A stretch of DNA of 6,565 nucleotides, taken from assembly GCA_028288645.1 (NCBI GenBank), contig JAQBNJ010000509.1, positions 1-6,565 on the forward strand, read 5' to 3'. The translations under genes and the position numbers were made by a program. The notes under the pieces were generated by a model. The model was not told the DNA's origin, did no database searches, and saw nothing but the letters and a program-made list of their open reading frames with translations. Origin of the DNA: Sediminibacterium sp. Lineage in GTDB: Bacteria; Bacteroidota; Bacteroidia; Chitinophagales; Chitinophagaceae. Each line of letters starts with the position of its first letter. Position 1 is the first letter of the stretch. Below, in pieces: positions 1 through 6,408 of the stretch.

Positions 1-2160
1 GTCACCCGCTTTCACTTTTCTTACCTGGGCAATGGTTGATCGTAATGTGGCAACTGTTTGCAGTGATAAACCGTTTCCGTCGGCACTATCAACGCCATAT
101 AAGCCAATCCCCAAACGCACCATATCAAACTGGTATTCCGGTTTCCGGAAAATGGCTGCAGAGTTGGCAATATGTTTGATGAAAGAATAACCTAATGAAT
201 GTTGCATTTTTGTACAGGCTTCTTCAAACAGTTTTACCTGTTGTTGCGTGAACCCATCATGCTCTGCAGATTCACTCGCTACCAAATGACTGAACACTGT
301 TTTCACAGCCATCGTATTATTCTGTTTGATGGATGTTGATAATTCAGCAGCTTCAACAACTTCAAAACCCAGCCGGTTCATGCCCGTATTGAATTTGATA
401 TGAACAGGATATTGCTGTATACCCTGCCTGCGCAGGTAACTATGAAATGAATGATAGATCGGGAATGAATAGATCTCGGGTTCAAGATCATAGGTAACCA
501 TAGCATCGAATGTTGCTTCATCTGCATTCATCACCATAATGGGCAGGCTGATCCCGGCTTTGCGCAGTTCCACTCCTTCATCAGCGTAGGCAACCGCGAG
601 GTATTCTACTTTATGAAACTGTAAGATCCGCGCCACTTCAGAACTGCCACTTCCATAACTGAATGCTTTTACCATCGCCATTAATCTGGTGGATGGTTTT
701 AATTGGTTCTGGTATTCTTTCAAATTATGCACCATCGCAGAAAGATTGATCTCCATCACCGTTTGGTGTACTTTCTGTTCAAGCCAGGCAGAGATCCTTT
801 CAAATTCAAATACACGCGCGCCTTTCAGCAAAATATATTCGTCCTTGAATTGCTGTGTGCTTAGCTGGTGAAGAAAATCATCTGTTGAATGATAGAAGGA
901 AGTAATGATCGCATCATCCATATCTGCAAACAGGTATTTATATTTCGAGATAGCCGGACCGATTCCGATCAACCGTTGAATTCCACGAACGGAAAGTTGT
1001 GCGGCAATATCACGGTACAATGCTTCTTCGTATTGCCCGGATTGAAGGATGTCGGACAGAATTAAAGTAGTTCGCTGGTTACCCGCCTGTTGCTGCAGAT
1101 GATCAATGGCAAGGTCGAGCGATGAAAGATCATTGCTATAACTATCGTTCAGCAGGTAACAATTGTTGATCGCTTTTTTTAACTGCATGCGCATATCAAC
1201 AGGCTCCAGCAAAAGCATCCGTTCCTGTATAGTGTTTTGTGCATAATTCATTTGCAGCAATACACACCAGCAGGTGATGGCGTTATCCATGGAGATTCGA
1301 TCCGTGAACGGAATGCTGATCGTAATTATTTGTGCCTTATACTGAGCAGTTATAAGCGATTGTTTTGGGCCTTTCTCCTCCGAAATGATCTGTAGGGTAG
1401 CTTCCGTGTCCCTGCTCCATGAAAAAAAATCTTTCACATTACTGAACAAGGCTTTGTCTTCTCCGTCGGGTGATAATGTATGATGCAGCGGCTCCCTTCC
1501 AAATACAATTGATTCTGCTTTTGCAAACAGCAATGCTTTCTCAATGGCTTTTTGCCTGTCGTTTACAAACCCCTCGTTATGCGCGTCTGCGATATTGGTA
1601 AATACGCCGCGTGTTGGTTGTATCACTTTCGCCAGGTTTTCCATTTCACCCACAGTGGAAATACCCGCTTCAAAAATACCTAGTGTATGTTCTTCATTCA
1701 TCTGCCACACACTTAAAGGCACACCTATTTGTGAATTGTAGCTGCGTGGGCTGCGAACGATGTTATGATCCTCATGTAACAATTGGTACAACCATTCCTT
1801 CACGATCGTTTTTCCGTTGCTTCCCGTGATGCCGATAACAGGAATAGAGAAAAGGCTGCGGTGATGAGCCGCCAATTCCTGTAATGAAACCAGCACATCT
1901 GTTACAGCTAAAAAATTTGCTCCGGGATAATTTGATACATTAAAATCTTTCCTCACAACAAAATTCCGCACCCCACGCTCATATACTTCTTTGATGAATT
2001 GATGGCCATCCCTGCGCAGACCGCTGATGGCAAAGAATAGAGAAGTTTCAGGGAAAACAACTTTGCGGCTATCGATCAATAAATGTTCGATCACATGGTC
2101 TGTAACGATCGTTGCATCCGCGTGAATAATGGTTCCGATATTTTGTATATGATAGACCAC
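1..2160 (-). CDS. murF-alr: Bifunctional MurF (D-Ala-D-Ala-adding ligase) / alanine racemase fusion, 3' end cut by the window
   Basis: The frame stays open for 720 codons from GTG at 2160 to the left edge. The N-terminal half is MurF, which joins D-Ala-D-Ala to UDP-MurNAc-tripeptide in the cytoplasm using ATP. It shows DSRK at residues 30-33, the P-loop GITGSNGKT at 110-118, a central FEAGISTVGE with E164, and a C-terminal domain beginning near M323-R324 with NDSYSND at 338-344. After a linker, the PLP-dependent alanine racemase half starts near E470. It has VKAFSYG with the presumed PLP lysine K498, NTGMNRLGF around 592-600, NSAA, and VRLGIGLYG with R682. The sequence stops at KAGD, just before where the family has its catalytic tyrosine (VGYG-type motif); roughly 100 residues are missing. 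GTG is the first start after the in-frame stop of the upstream alx gene, only 9 nt away, and gives MVYHIQNI as the N-terminus. No Shine-Dalgarno sequence is visible. The fusion is typical of Bacteroidota. It pairs steps on either side of D-Ala-D-Ala ligase, which is not in this window. Confidence 0.95.
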   Translation of the reverse strand, partial: MVYHIQNIGTIIHADATIVTDHVIEHLLIDSRKVVFPETSLFFAISGLRRDGHQFIKEVYERGVRNFVVRKDFNVSNYPGANFLAVTDVLVSLQELAAHHRSLFSIPVIGITGSNGKTIVKEWLYQLLHEDHNIVRSPRSYNSQIGVPLSVWQMNEEHTLGIFEAGISTVGEMENLAKVIQPTRGVFTNIADAHNEGFVNDRQKAIEKALLFAKAESIVFGREPLHHTLSPDGEDKALFSNVKDFFSWSRDTEATLQIISEEKGPKQSLITAQYKAQIITISIPFTDRISMDNAITCWCVLLQMNYAQNTIQERMLLLEPVDMRMQLKKAINNCYLLNDSYSNDLSSLDLAIDHLQQQAGNQRTTLILSDILQSGQYEEALYRDIAAQLSVRGIQRLIGIGPAISKYKYLFADMDDAIITSFYHSTDDFLHQLSTQQFKDEYILLKGARVFEFERISAWLEQKVHQTVMEINLSAMVHNLKEYQNQLKPSTRLMAMVKAFSYGSGSSEVARILQFHKVEYLAVAYADEGVELRKAGISLPIMVMNADEATFDAMVTYDLEPEIYSFPIYHSFHSYLRRQGIQQYPVHIKFNTGMNRLGFEVVEAAELSTSIKQNNTMAVKTVFSHLVASESAEHDGFTQQQVKLFEEACTKMQHSLGYSFIKHIANSAAIFRKPEYQFDMVRLGIGLYGVDSADGNGLSLQTVATLRSTIAQVRKVKAGD

Positions 2161-2169
2161 GTTTTGTTT

Positions 2170-3189
2170 TTATAATGAACCATCATCCATATTTTCCGCA
2201 GGCCTTTTTTTATTGCGGCGGATAGAATACAGGATAGAACCAAAAATACAAAGTAATATCACGCCCAGCGATAGGAAGACCTGGGCCGTTTTATCGATCC
2301 ATTGATTAATATAATGTTCGCCAAGCATTTTTGCCCCGATAAAGATCAATACGATGGCAATGCCCTGTTGCAGGTAATCGAATTTTGATACGGCGCTTCT
2401 CAATAAGAAGAAAAGCGAACGCAAGCCAAGTACCGCCAATATATTCGACGTATAGATCACCAAAGGATCTTTGGAAATACCCATCACTGCTGGAATGGAA
2501 TCCAGGGCAAATACAAGATCGATCGCCGCCAGCAAGATCACAACAACAAACAGCGATGTATAAAAACGCTTTCCATTTTCCCTCACAAAATATTTCCCAT
2601 CACCATCATTATTAACCAATGGCAGTACGCGTTTCAGGAATTTATACATCTTCGAACCGTGCGGATCGTACTCTTCATCGTCGGTGGATACAAACATCCG
2701 GTAGCCGGTATACATAAGAAACACACCGAACAGGTATAATATCCAGCTGAACTTAGCCACCAACACCACACCTACACTAATAAAGATCACACGGAAAACA
2801 ATCGCCATCAATATACCCACAAGCAACACACGCGGGTAATGTTTTTCTTTCACTGAAAACGAAGTGAAGATGAGAATGAAAACAAAAATATTGTCGATAC
2901 TCAAACTCCATTCCATCAGGTAAGCGCTCAGGAACTCGAAAGCCAGATGTGCACCACTTGCCGGTGTCCCTGCTTTGCCAACAGGAATATTTTCTGCTGC
3001 AAGCGCCGGCCCTTCAATCCACATAAAAACAAAGAATCCCAACGCAAGCGACACCCAAAAAATGGTTTGATACAAAGCCTGCTTAAGTGTAATCGTTTGA
3101 TTTTTTTTACTCAGGAGCCCGAGGTCGAATAGCAAAGCAACCACCAGCAAAATGCCAAAAACCAGGTAAACCGACTCGTGTGTAGACAT
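2170..3189 (-). CDS. alx: TerC/Alx family integral membrane protein, probable metal (Mn2+) exporter
   Basis: A 339-residue polytopic inner-membrane protein of the TerC family (E. coli Alx is about 320 residues). Hallmarks in order: FDLG (D22) in the first membrane segment, YLMEWSLSIDN (E93, D99, N100), SWILYLFGVFLMYTG (148-162), KYFVRENG (199-206), and the signature DLVFALDSIPAVMGISKD (224-241, with D224 and D230 in a membrane segment). A further helix follows near 305-322 and then a basic tail. About eight or nine membrane segments are apparent. The motifs match Alx more closely than classical tellurite-operon TerC, and no other ter genes are nearby. In E. coli Alx is linked to manganese export and alkaline pH, and Bacillus relatives are linked to loading metals onto secreted enzymes; the substrate here is inferred. 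Residues 60-82 look like a short extra extracytoplasmic loop. Its stop lies 9 nt before murF-alr in the same frame, so cotranscription is likely. No room exists upstream for the long pH-responsive leader of E. coli alx. Confidence 0.9.
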   Translation of the reverse strand: MSTHESVYLVFGILLVVALLFDLGLLSKKNQTITLKQALYQTIFWVSLALGFFVFMWIEGPALAAENIPVGKAGTPASGAHLAFEFLSAYLMEWSLSIDNIFVFILIFTSFSVKEKHYPRVLLVGILMAIVFRVIFISVGVVLVAKFSWILYLFGVFLMYTGYRMFVSTDDEEYDPHGSKMYKFLKRVLPLVNNDGDGKYFVRENGKRFYTSLFVVVILLAAIDLVFALDSIPAVMGISKDPLVIYTSNILAVLGLRSLFFLLRSAVSKFDYLQQGIAIVLIFIGAKMLGEHYINQWIDKTAQVFLSLGVILLCIFGSILYSIRRNKKRPAENMDDGSL

Positions 3190-3209
3190 GCTGATGATTT
3201 GTGTGGGGA

Positions 3210-3217
3210 CAAAGTTA
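3210..3217 (-). promoter_or_regulatory. Candidate Bacteroidota -7 box (TAACTTTG) for alx
   Basis: Read on the minus strand, 3217-3210 is TAACTTTG, an exact fit to the Bacteroidota -7 consensus TANNTTTG. It lies about 20 nt before the alx ATG at 3189. No TTTG -33 element sits at the usual distance of about 19 nt; that position falls inside the heptad repeat (around 3237-3240, GTAT). The box could therefore drive a short-leader alx-murF transcript, or it could be chance. Confidence 0.3.
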
Positions 3218-3224
3218 ACTCATT

Positions 3225-3317
3225 GCTGGATGCTAGATACTAGATACTAGATGCTGGATACTTGATCGTGACCCCTGCCAGTATCCAGCATCTAGTATCC
3301 AGCATCTAGCATCCAGT
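3225..3317. repeat. Long inverted repeat whose arms are tandem arrays of the heptamer RCTRGAT
   Basis: The left arm (3226-3262) and right arm (3280-3316) are 37 nt each and complementary at 35 of 37 positions, around a 17-nt loop (3263-3279). Each arm is itself a run of five 7-bp units that differ only by purine transitions at unit positions 1 and 4. Left units start at 3225, 3232, 3239, 3246 and 3253; right units are the reverse complement (ATCYAGY), starting at 3283, 3290, 3297, 3304 and 3311. The two imperfect pairs (3239/3303 and 3242/3300) are A-C on the plus strand but become G-U wobbles in minus-strand RNA, so a leftward transcript from gldG would form an unbroken 37-bp stem. The element begins 5 nt after the gldG stop. 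No T-run follows it, so it is not a standard intrinsic terminator. It could instead be an mRNA 3'-end stabiliser or a dispersed intergenic repeat family. Confidence 0.9.
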
Positions 3318-3321
3318 ACCC

Positions 3322-5076
3322 CTACGTATTGTATTTCCGCTTCCGCTGCCATTGAAAAAACATGCCGGATAAAATAACAAGTATCACAGGCAAGGCGATA
3401 TTGATGAACTGCCACAGCGTTTTCTGCTCCGCAACTTTTGCTTTATCCAATAAACGCAAAACAAAATCTTTATTACGCGCTTCAAAAAGCTGGTTGGTGC
3501 TGGTAATATAATCTATCGAATTCAGCAGGAACTCGCGGTTTGCAAAACGGTAATTCTCAAACGGCAACTCACCCATTGGCAATGGCCCTGCGGTGTTACT
3601 CACCGAATTTGTTACGATATCTGCATCTGATACCACGATCTGTTTGGATTCTTTAATTCCGCTATTAAGAAATGGTCTGCCGGTTATTCTTTGTATGGAA
3701 TCGAGCACAGTTGTACTTACACGGTTGCTGTACAGAGAATGAAATTTTCCTTCCAGCAAAACGGCAACGGGTATATAACTCCTGTTGAAGCTGAGCAGGT
3801 CTTCTTCATTTCTTACACTGTTGGTGGCAACAATAGCGGGTGAACTGATCCTCCGGCTATTGGTGTCTGTTGCGAGCAAAATGGTTTTGGTGATGCCCGG
3901 TGATTTTACGGTATCAATACTTGACGGAAATATCGGTAATACGCGATCCAGGTTCTTTGTGATCGGGTTATCATTGCGTGAAGAAAGAAATGGATAGTAC
4001 GGCCAGGGGACCCTTTGCATTTTCGGACTGCCATCAGCATTCTTGCCGATCACAAATGGCATCTTGGAACAGTTCAGATCCTGTACAAGATCTGGATTGA
4101 TTCGTACGCCATATTTGAAAAGGATCTCATCAAGCCCAAGGTTCCTGTCGAAAGCCGTGTATTGTGCCTGGCTTCGCAACAGGCTGTCTAATTCAGCATG
4201 CAGTTTATCAATGAACCAGATGATATTCCCGCCATTCATTACGTATTGGTCCAGCTTCAGTTTATCCTCATCGGTAAATGGCTCGGTTGGTTTTACGATC
4301 AGCAACGCGTTGATAATGGAAGCATCGGGGTAACCAGCTTTCAGATCAAATTTTGCGAGGCGGTATTCATTCCGCAGATTCTCTCCCAGGTCATTGATGC
4401 GAAGATCAAAAGGTTCGCCATTTCCTAATACATAGGCGATGGTAGGAACATTTTTGCGGGTGAGTTTATCAATTGCATCTGCAAATTTAAATTCAAGCAA
4501 TGCTTCGGCCGCATTACGGGTTGCTTCTGCATCTTCCTGTTGTGCATTGTCGTTTACTACATTGTATTGCTTGTATACTTTGCGGCTGCTGCGCAGATCG
4601 ATAGCGATGGGCTTCTGCCCTTTCCGGAAACTTACCAGCGCCGATGGAATGATCAGCTGATTGGTTTGTGTTTCCGATTTTGAAGAAACTGTTTCGCTCT
4701 GTTCAAATACAACACCTAATCTTGATAAACTATCATAGAACATCACTTTCGCTGTATCATCTTTGATGTTTTCTCCCGGTTTTTCAAAACTTACCTGCAC
4801 GCGGTTTCCGGATAAGGACCTGAATTCATCCAGCAGGTCTCTTGTCGCAATACTTAATTTTTTATAATCAGCCGGCAATTCACCGGTGAGAAAAACTTTG
4901 ATGCTGATGACGCTGTCGAAATTTTTTAACAGGGTTCTTGTTGCAGTCGTAAGGCTGTATCTTTTTTCAGCGGTAAGATCGACCCTGTAAAAAAATAACG
5001 TGGACAGGTACACCACTGCAATAAACAGGATAGCCAAAACTCCAACGCCATATTTATGTCTTAATATCTTCTGCAT
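3322..5076 (-). CDS. gldG: Gliding-motility ABC complex accessory subunit GldG
   Basis: A 584-residue protein with the GldG layout. One membrane helix lies near the N-terminus (about 10-30), followed by VDLTAEKRYSLT (32-43). A large extracytoplasmic region of the ABC_transp_aux type follows, with VFLTGELPADY (61-71), YVLGNGEPFDL (215-225) and GGNIIWFIDKLHAE (282-295). Later come VPWPYYPF (356-363), AVLLEGKFHSLYSNR (438-452) and VVSDADIV (481-488). A second helix lies near 557-574, ending in a basic cytoplasmic tail, RKRK. The length is normal for the family and nothing looks broken. In Flavobacterium johnsoniae, GldG works with the permease GldF and the ATPase GldA; the substrate of that complex is not settled. 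ATG at 5076 is the only sensible start, 5 nt after the gldF stop, so translation is probably coupled. Its presence suggests, but does not prove, gliding ability. Confidence 0.92.
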   Translation of the reverse strand: MQKILRHKYGVGVLAILFIAVVYLSTLFFYRVDLTAEKRYSLTTATRTLLKNFDSVISIKVFLTGELPADYKKLSIATRDLLDEFRSLSGNRVQVSFEKPGENIKDDTAKVMFYDSLSRLGVVFEQSETVSSKSETQTNQLIIPSALVSFRKGQKPIAIDLRSSRKVYKQYNVVNDNAQQEDAEATRNAAEALLEFKFADAIDKLTRKNVPTIAYVLGNGEPFDLRINDLGENLRNEYRLAKFDLKAGYPDASIINALLIVKPTEPFTDEDKLKLDQYVMNGGNIIWFIDKLHAELDSLLRSQAQYTAFDRNLGLDEILFKYGVRINPDLVQDLNCSKMPFVIGKNADGSPKMQRVPWPYYPFLSSRNDNPITKNLDRVLPIFPSSIDTVKSPGITKTILLATDTNSRRISSPAIVATNSVRNEEDLLSFNRSYIPVAVLLEGKFHSLYSNRVSTTVLDSIQRITGRPFLNSGIKESKQIVVSDADIVTNSVSNTAGPLPMGELPFENYRFANREFLLNSIDYITSTNQLFEARNKDFVLRLLDKAKVAEQKTLWQFINIALPVILVILSGMFFQWQRKRKYNT

Positions 5077-5081
5077 GAAGC

Positions 5082-5804
5082 TTAGCGTTTGGTAAGGTTT
5101 CTTTGGGTGATGTATAAAAACAACAGGATCATTCCTATAAAATAGACCAGGTCCCTGCTGTCGACCACACCCCGGCTGATGCTGCGGTAATGAAAATTGA
5201 TTCCCAGCATTTCAATATAATAGTCCGCACCCGCTTTAAAGACGGGCAGTTTGCTGATGGCATCAAATCCATTATATAATAAAAAGCAAACAAATGCACC
5301 GGCGATAAATGCTACAACCGTGTTATTGGTATAACTGCTGGTACAGATACCAATCGAGGTAAATACCGCGCCTAAAAAGATCAACCCGATATAACTGCCA
5401 ACCGTGCCGCCGATATCAATGCCACCTGTAACACTTAGTGATTGTACAGAAACAGCATAGATGATCGTAGGCAATAGAGCAGTAATCACGATGATCAATG
5501 CGCCATAAAATTTACCCCATACAATTTGCGAAGAAGTAAGCGGCATCGTTTTCAATAATTCAAAAGTGCCTGATTTATATTCATCTGCCAGGCTTCGCAT
5601 GGTGATGGTGGGAACCAGGAACAATAAGATCCATGGAGCGAGGTTGAAAAAACTGCCCAAAGAAGCGTAGCCAAAATCAAGAATGCTGGTATCGGGAAAC
5701 ACAAAAAGGAACAAACCATTGAGTAAAAGAAAGACCACCAGGGCAATATAGCCGGTAAGGCTGCTGAAAAATTGTTGCCATTCCTTTTTGCAGATCATCC
5801 ACAT
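5082..5804 (-). CDS. gldF: Gliding-motility ABC transporter permease GldF
   Basis: A 240-residue ABC-2 type permease of the usual GldF length. It begins KKEWQQFFSSLTGYI (6-20), the conserved GldF opening, and has about six membrane helices (roughly 18-36, 56-69, 101-119, 138-155, 163-180 and 218-233). Between helices 2 and 3 is MRSLADEYKSGTFELLKTMP (69-88), the cytoplasmic coupling segment by which such permeases contact their ATPase. The partner should be GldA, which is not adjacent here; unlinked gldA is also the situation in Flavobacterium. The start is slightly uncertain. ATG at 5804 gives MWMICKKEW, but ATG at 5798 has a GAAGG about 6 nt upstream, a better Shine-Dalgarno spacing. I keep 5804 because Bacteroidota seldom rely on Shine-Dalgarno pairing and a residue pair before the conserved KKE is common. 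It is the first gene of the gldFG unit and diverges from the proline-rich gene. Confidence 0.92.
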   Translation of the reverse strand: MWMICKKEWQQFFSSLTGYIALVVFLLLNGLFLFVFPDTSILDFGYASLGSFFNLAPWILLFLVPTITMRSLADEYKSGTFELLKTMPLTSSQIVWGKFYGALIIVITALLPTIIYAVSVQSLSVTGGIDIGGTVGSYIGLIFLGAVFTSIGICTSSYTNNTVVAFIAGAFVCFLLYNGFDAISKLPVFKAGADYYIEMLGINFHYRSISRGVVDSRDLVYFIGMILLFLYITQRNLTKR

Positions 5805-5808
5805 CCTT

Positions 5809-5816
5809 CAAAACTA
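5809..5816 (-). promoter_or_regulatory. Candidate -7 box (TAGTTTTG) directly before gldF
   Basis: On the minus strand 5816-5809 reads TAGTTTTG, matching TANNTTTG exactly. Only four bases (AAGG) separate it from the gldF ATG at 5804, so transcription from it would begin at or within the start codon, giving a leaderless message or favouring the second ATG at 5798. No clear -33 TTTG lies at the expected spacing; the nearest ATTG (5832-5829) is too close. The match may be fortuitous. Confidence 0.25.
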
Positions 5817-5822
5817 AATGTT

Positions 5823-5832
5823 ATTGCGCAAT
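5823..5832. promoter_or_regulatory. 10-bp perfect palindrome in the divergent gldF / proline-rich gene spacer
   Basis: ATTGCGCAAT is a perfect palindrome, lying 19 nt upstream of the gldF ATG and 76 nt upstream of the plus-strand start at 5908. A dimeric regulator could bind here and affect both genes. It is short enough to be chance and no regulator gene is nearby. Confidence 0.2.
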
Positions 5833-5907
5833 CACCCTACTGAAGCGGTTATTTTGAGGCTACTTTATGGATTTTCTCACATTTGGCATCCCAGTAAAAA
5901 CTCTCTT

Positions 5908-6318
5908 ATGAAATTAAGACTAGCGTTGTTATTGCTCTGCCTGTTGGGTATTGGTATCTTCAGTCACGCACAAAGCAAGAAAAAACTACCCAAACCCACT
6001 GTTGAAAAGGGTGATGACATGATACCCGTAACTGTAAAAAGTTCAAAGAAACACCGCAAACCGCCACCGCCGCCAATGCTGGATAAAGACGGGAAGCCAC
6101 TGCCACCTCCAAAAGTAGCAATGGTAAAATTTGCACCACCAAGGATCGTGAAAGACAAACAGAATGCGCCGCCACCACCGCCAAAACCAGGCGGGGTTAA
6201 GTTCGCACCGCCTAAAATTGTAAAGGATAAACAGAAGATGCCTCCGCCGGCACCAAATCAACATAAAGAAAAACCGGTAAAACCTGATGCACCGCCTGCG
6301 GCTGATCTCAGAGGATAA
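5908..6318 (+). CDS. Small secreted proline- and lysine-rich protein of unknown function
   Basis: A 136-residue protein that I cannot assign to a family. Residues 1-21 form a clear Sec signal peptide (basic MKLR, a leucine-rich core, then SHA before Q22). The mature part of about 115 residues is low-complexity: rich in Pro and Lys, with no cysteine or tryptophan and almost no aromatic residues, so it is probably extended and strongly basic. Poly-proline runs occur at 52-56, 66-68, 88-92 and 112-114. Two near-identical blocks, VKFAPP(R/K)IVKDKQ followed by PPP, lie 24 residues apart (73-90 and 97-114). Acidic residues occur mainly in KDK and KDGK turns. The frame is open upstream to ATG 5818, but that start would bury the signal peptide about 30 residues in, so 5908 is preferred. 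C11 does not fit a lipobox. It could be a periplasmic spacer or a surface protein. Its position beside gldF is suggestive only. Confidence 0.75.
   Translation: MKLRLALLLLCLLGIGIFSHAQSKKKLPKPTVEKGDDMIPVTVKSSKKHRKPPPPPMLDKDGKPLPPPKVAMVKFAPPRIVKDKQNAPPPPPKPGGVKFAPPKIVKDKQKMPPPAPNQHKEKPVKPDAPPAADLRG
6124..6249 (+). repeat. Two-copy 72-nt period repeat inside the proline-rich gene
   Basis: Codons 73-90 (6124-6177) and 97-114 (6196-6249) encode the same block, VKFAPPxIVKDKQxxPPP, with a 24-residue period. The DNA copies differ at several synonymous sites (for example GTAAAATTT against GTTAAGTTC), so the duplication is not recent and the protein sequence appears to have been kept by selection. Confidence 0.8.
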
Positions 6319-6408
6319 GATCCTTGTGAAAATGCCTGTCGGCAGGGAACCGCATGTCGCATTGGCCGTGGCGCAAGCAAGCTGCAAATGCAGACTATTG
6401 AAATAATA

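Noticed and set aside
689..871. Short plus-strand frames within 689-1829
   Set aside because: They lie antisense within the unbroken murF-alr frame, have no recognisable domains, and read as mirror images of real coding sequence.
2385..3132. Plus-strand frames antisense to alx
   Set aside because: The minus strand encodes a clear TerC-family protein here; the antisense products have no family features.
3190..3224. pH-responsive leader riboswitch upstream of alx
   Set aside because: The E. coli element is a long structured leader; here only about 130 nt separate the genes, most of it the heptad repeat, with no resemblance that I can see.
3226..3316. Heptad hairpin as an intrinsic terminator of gldFG
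   Set aside because: The stem is long enough, but the minus-strand bases after it contain no T-run and the stem is not especially GC-rich.
3233..3415. 60-codon minus-strand frame through the heptad repeat
   Set aside because: It overlaps the gldG 3' end in another frame, and its C-terminal half is only the translated 7-bp repeat (LDARCWILDAGYW-type), a common annotation artefact.
3785..4660. Plus-strand frames antisense to gldG
   Set aside because: gldG is continuous and conserved across the region, so these are shadows.
5818..5907. N-terminal extension of the proline-rich protein from ATG 5818
   Set aside because: It would place the signal peptide about 30 residues inside the protein and overlap the divergent promoter region; ATG 5908 gives a textbook signal sequence.
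6331..6393. Small hairpins after the proline-rich gene (TGCC/GGCA near 6333-6344, CTGCA/TGCAG at 6382-6393)
   Set aside because: The stems are only 4-5 bp without a following T-run, not enough to call a terminator or RNA gene.
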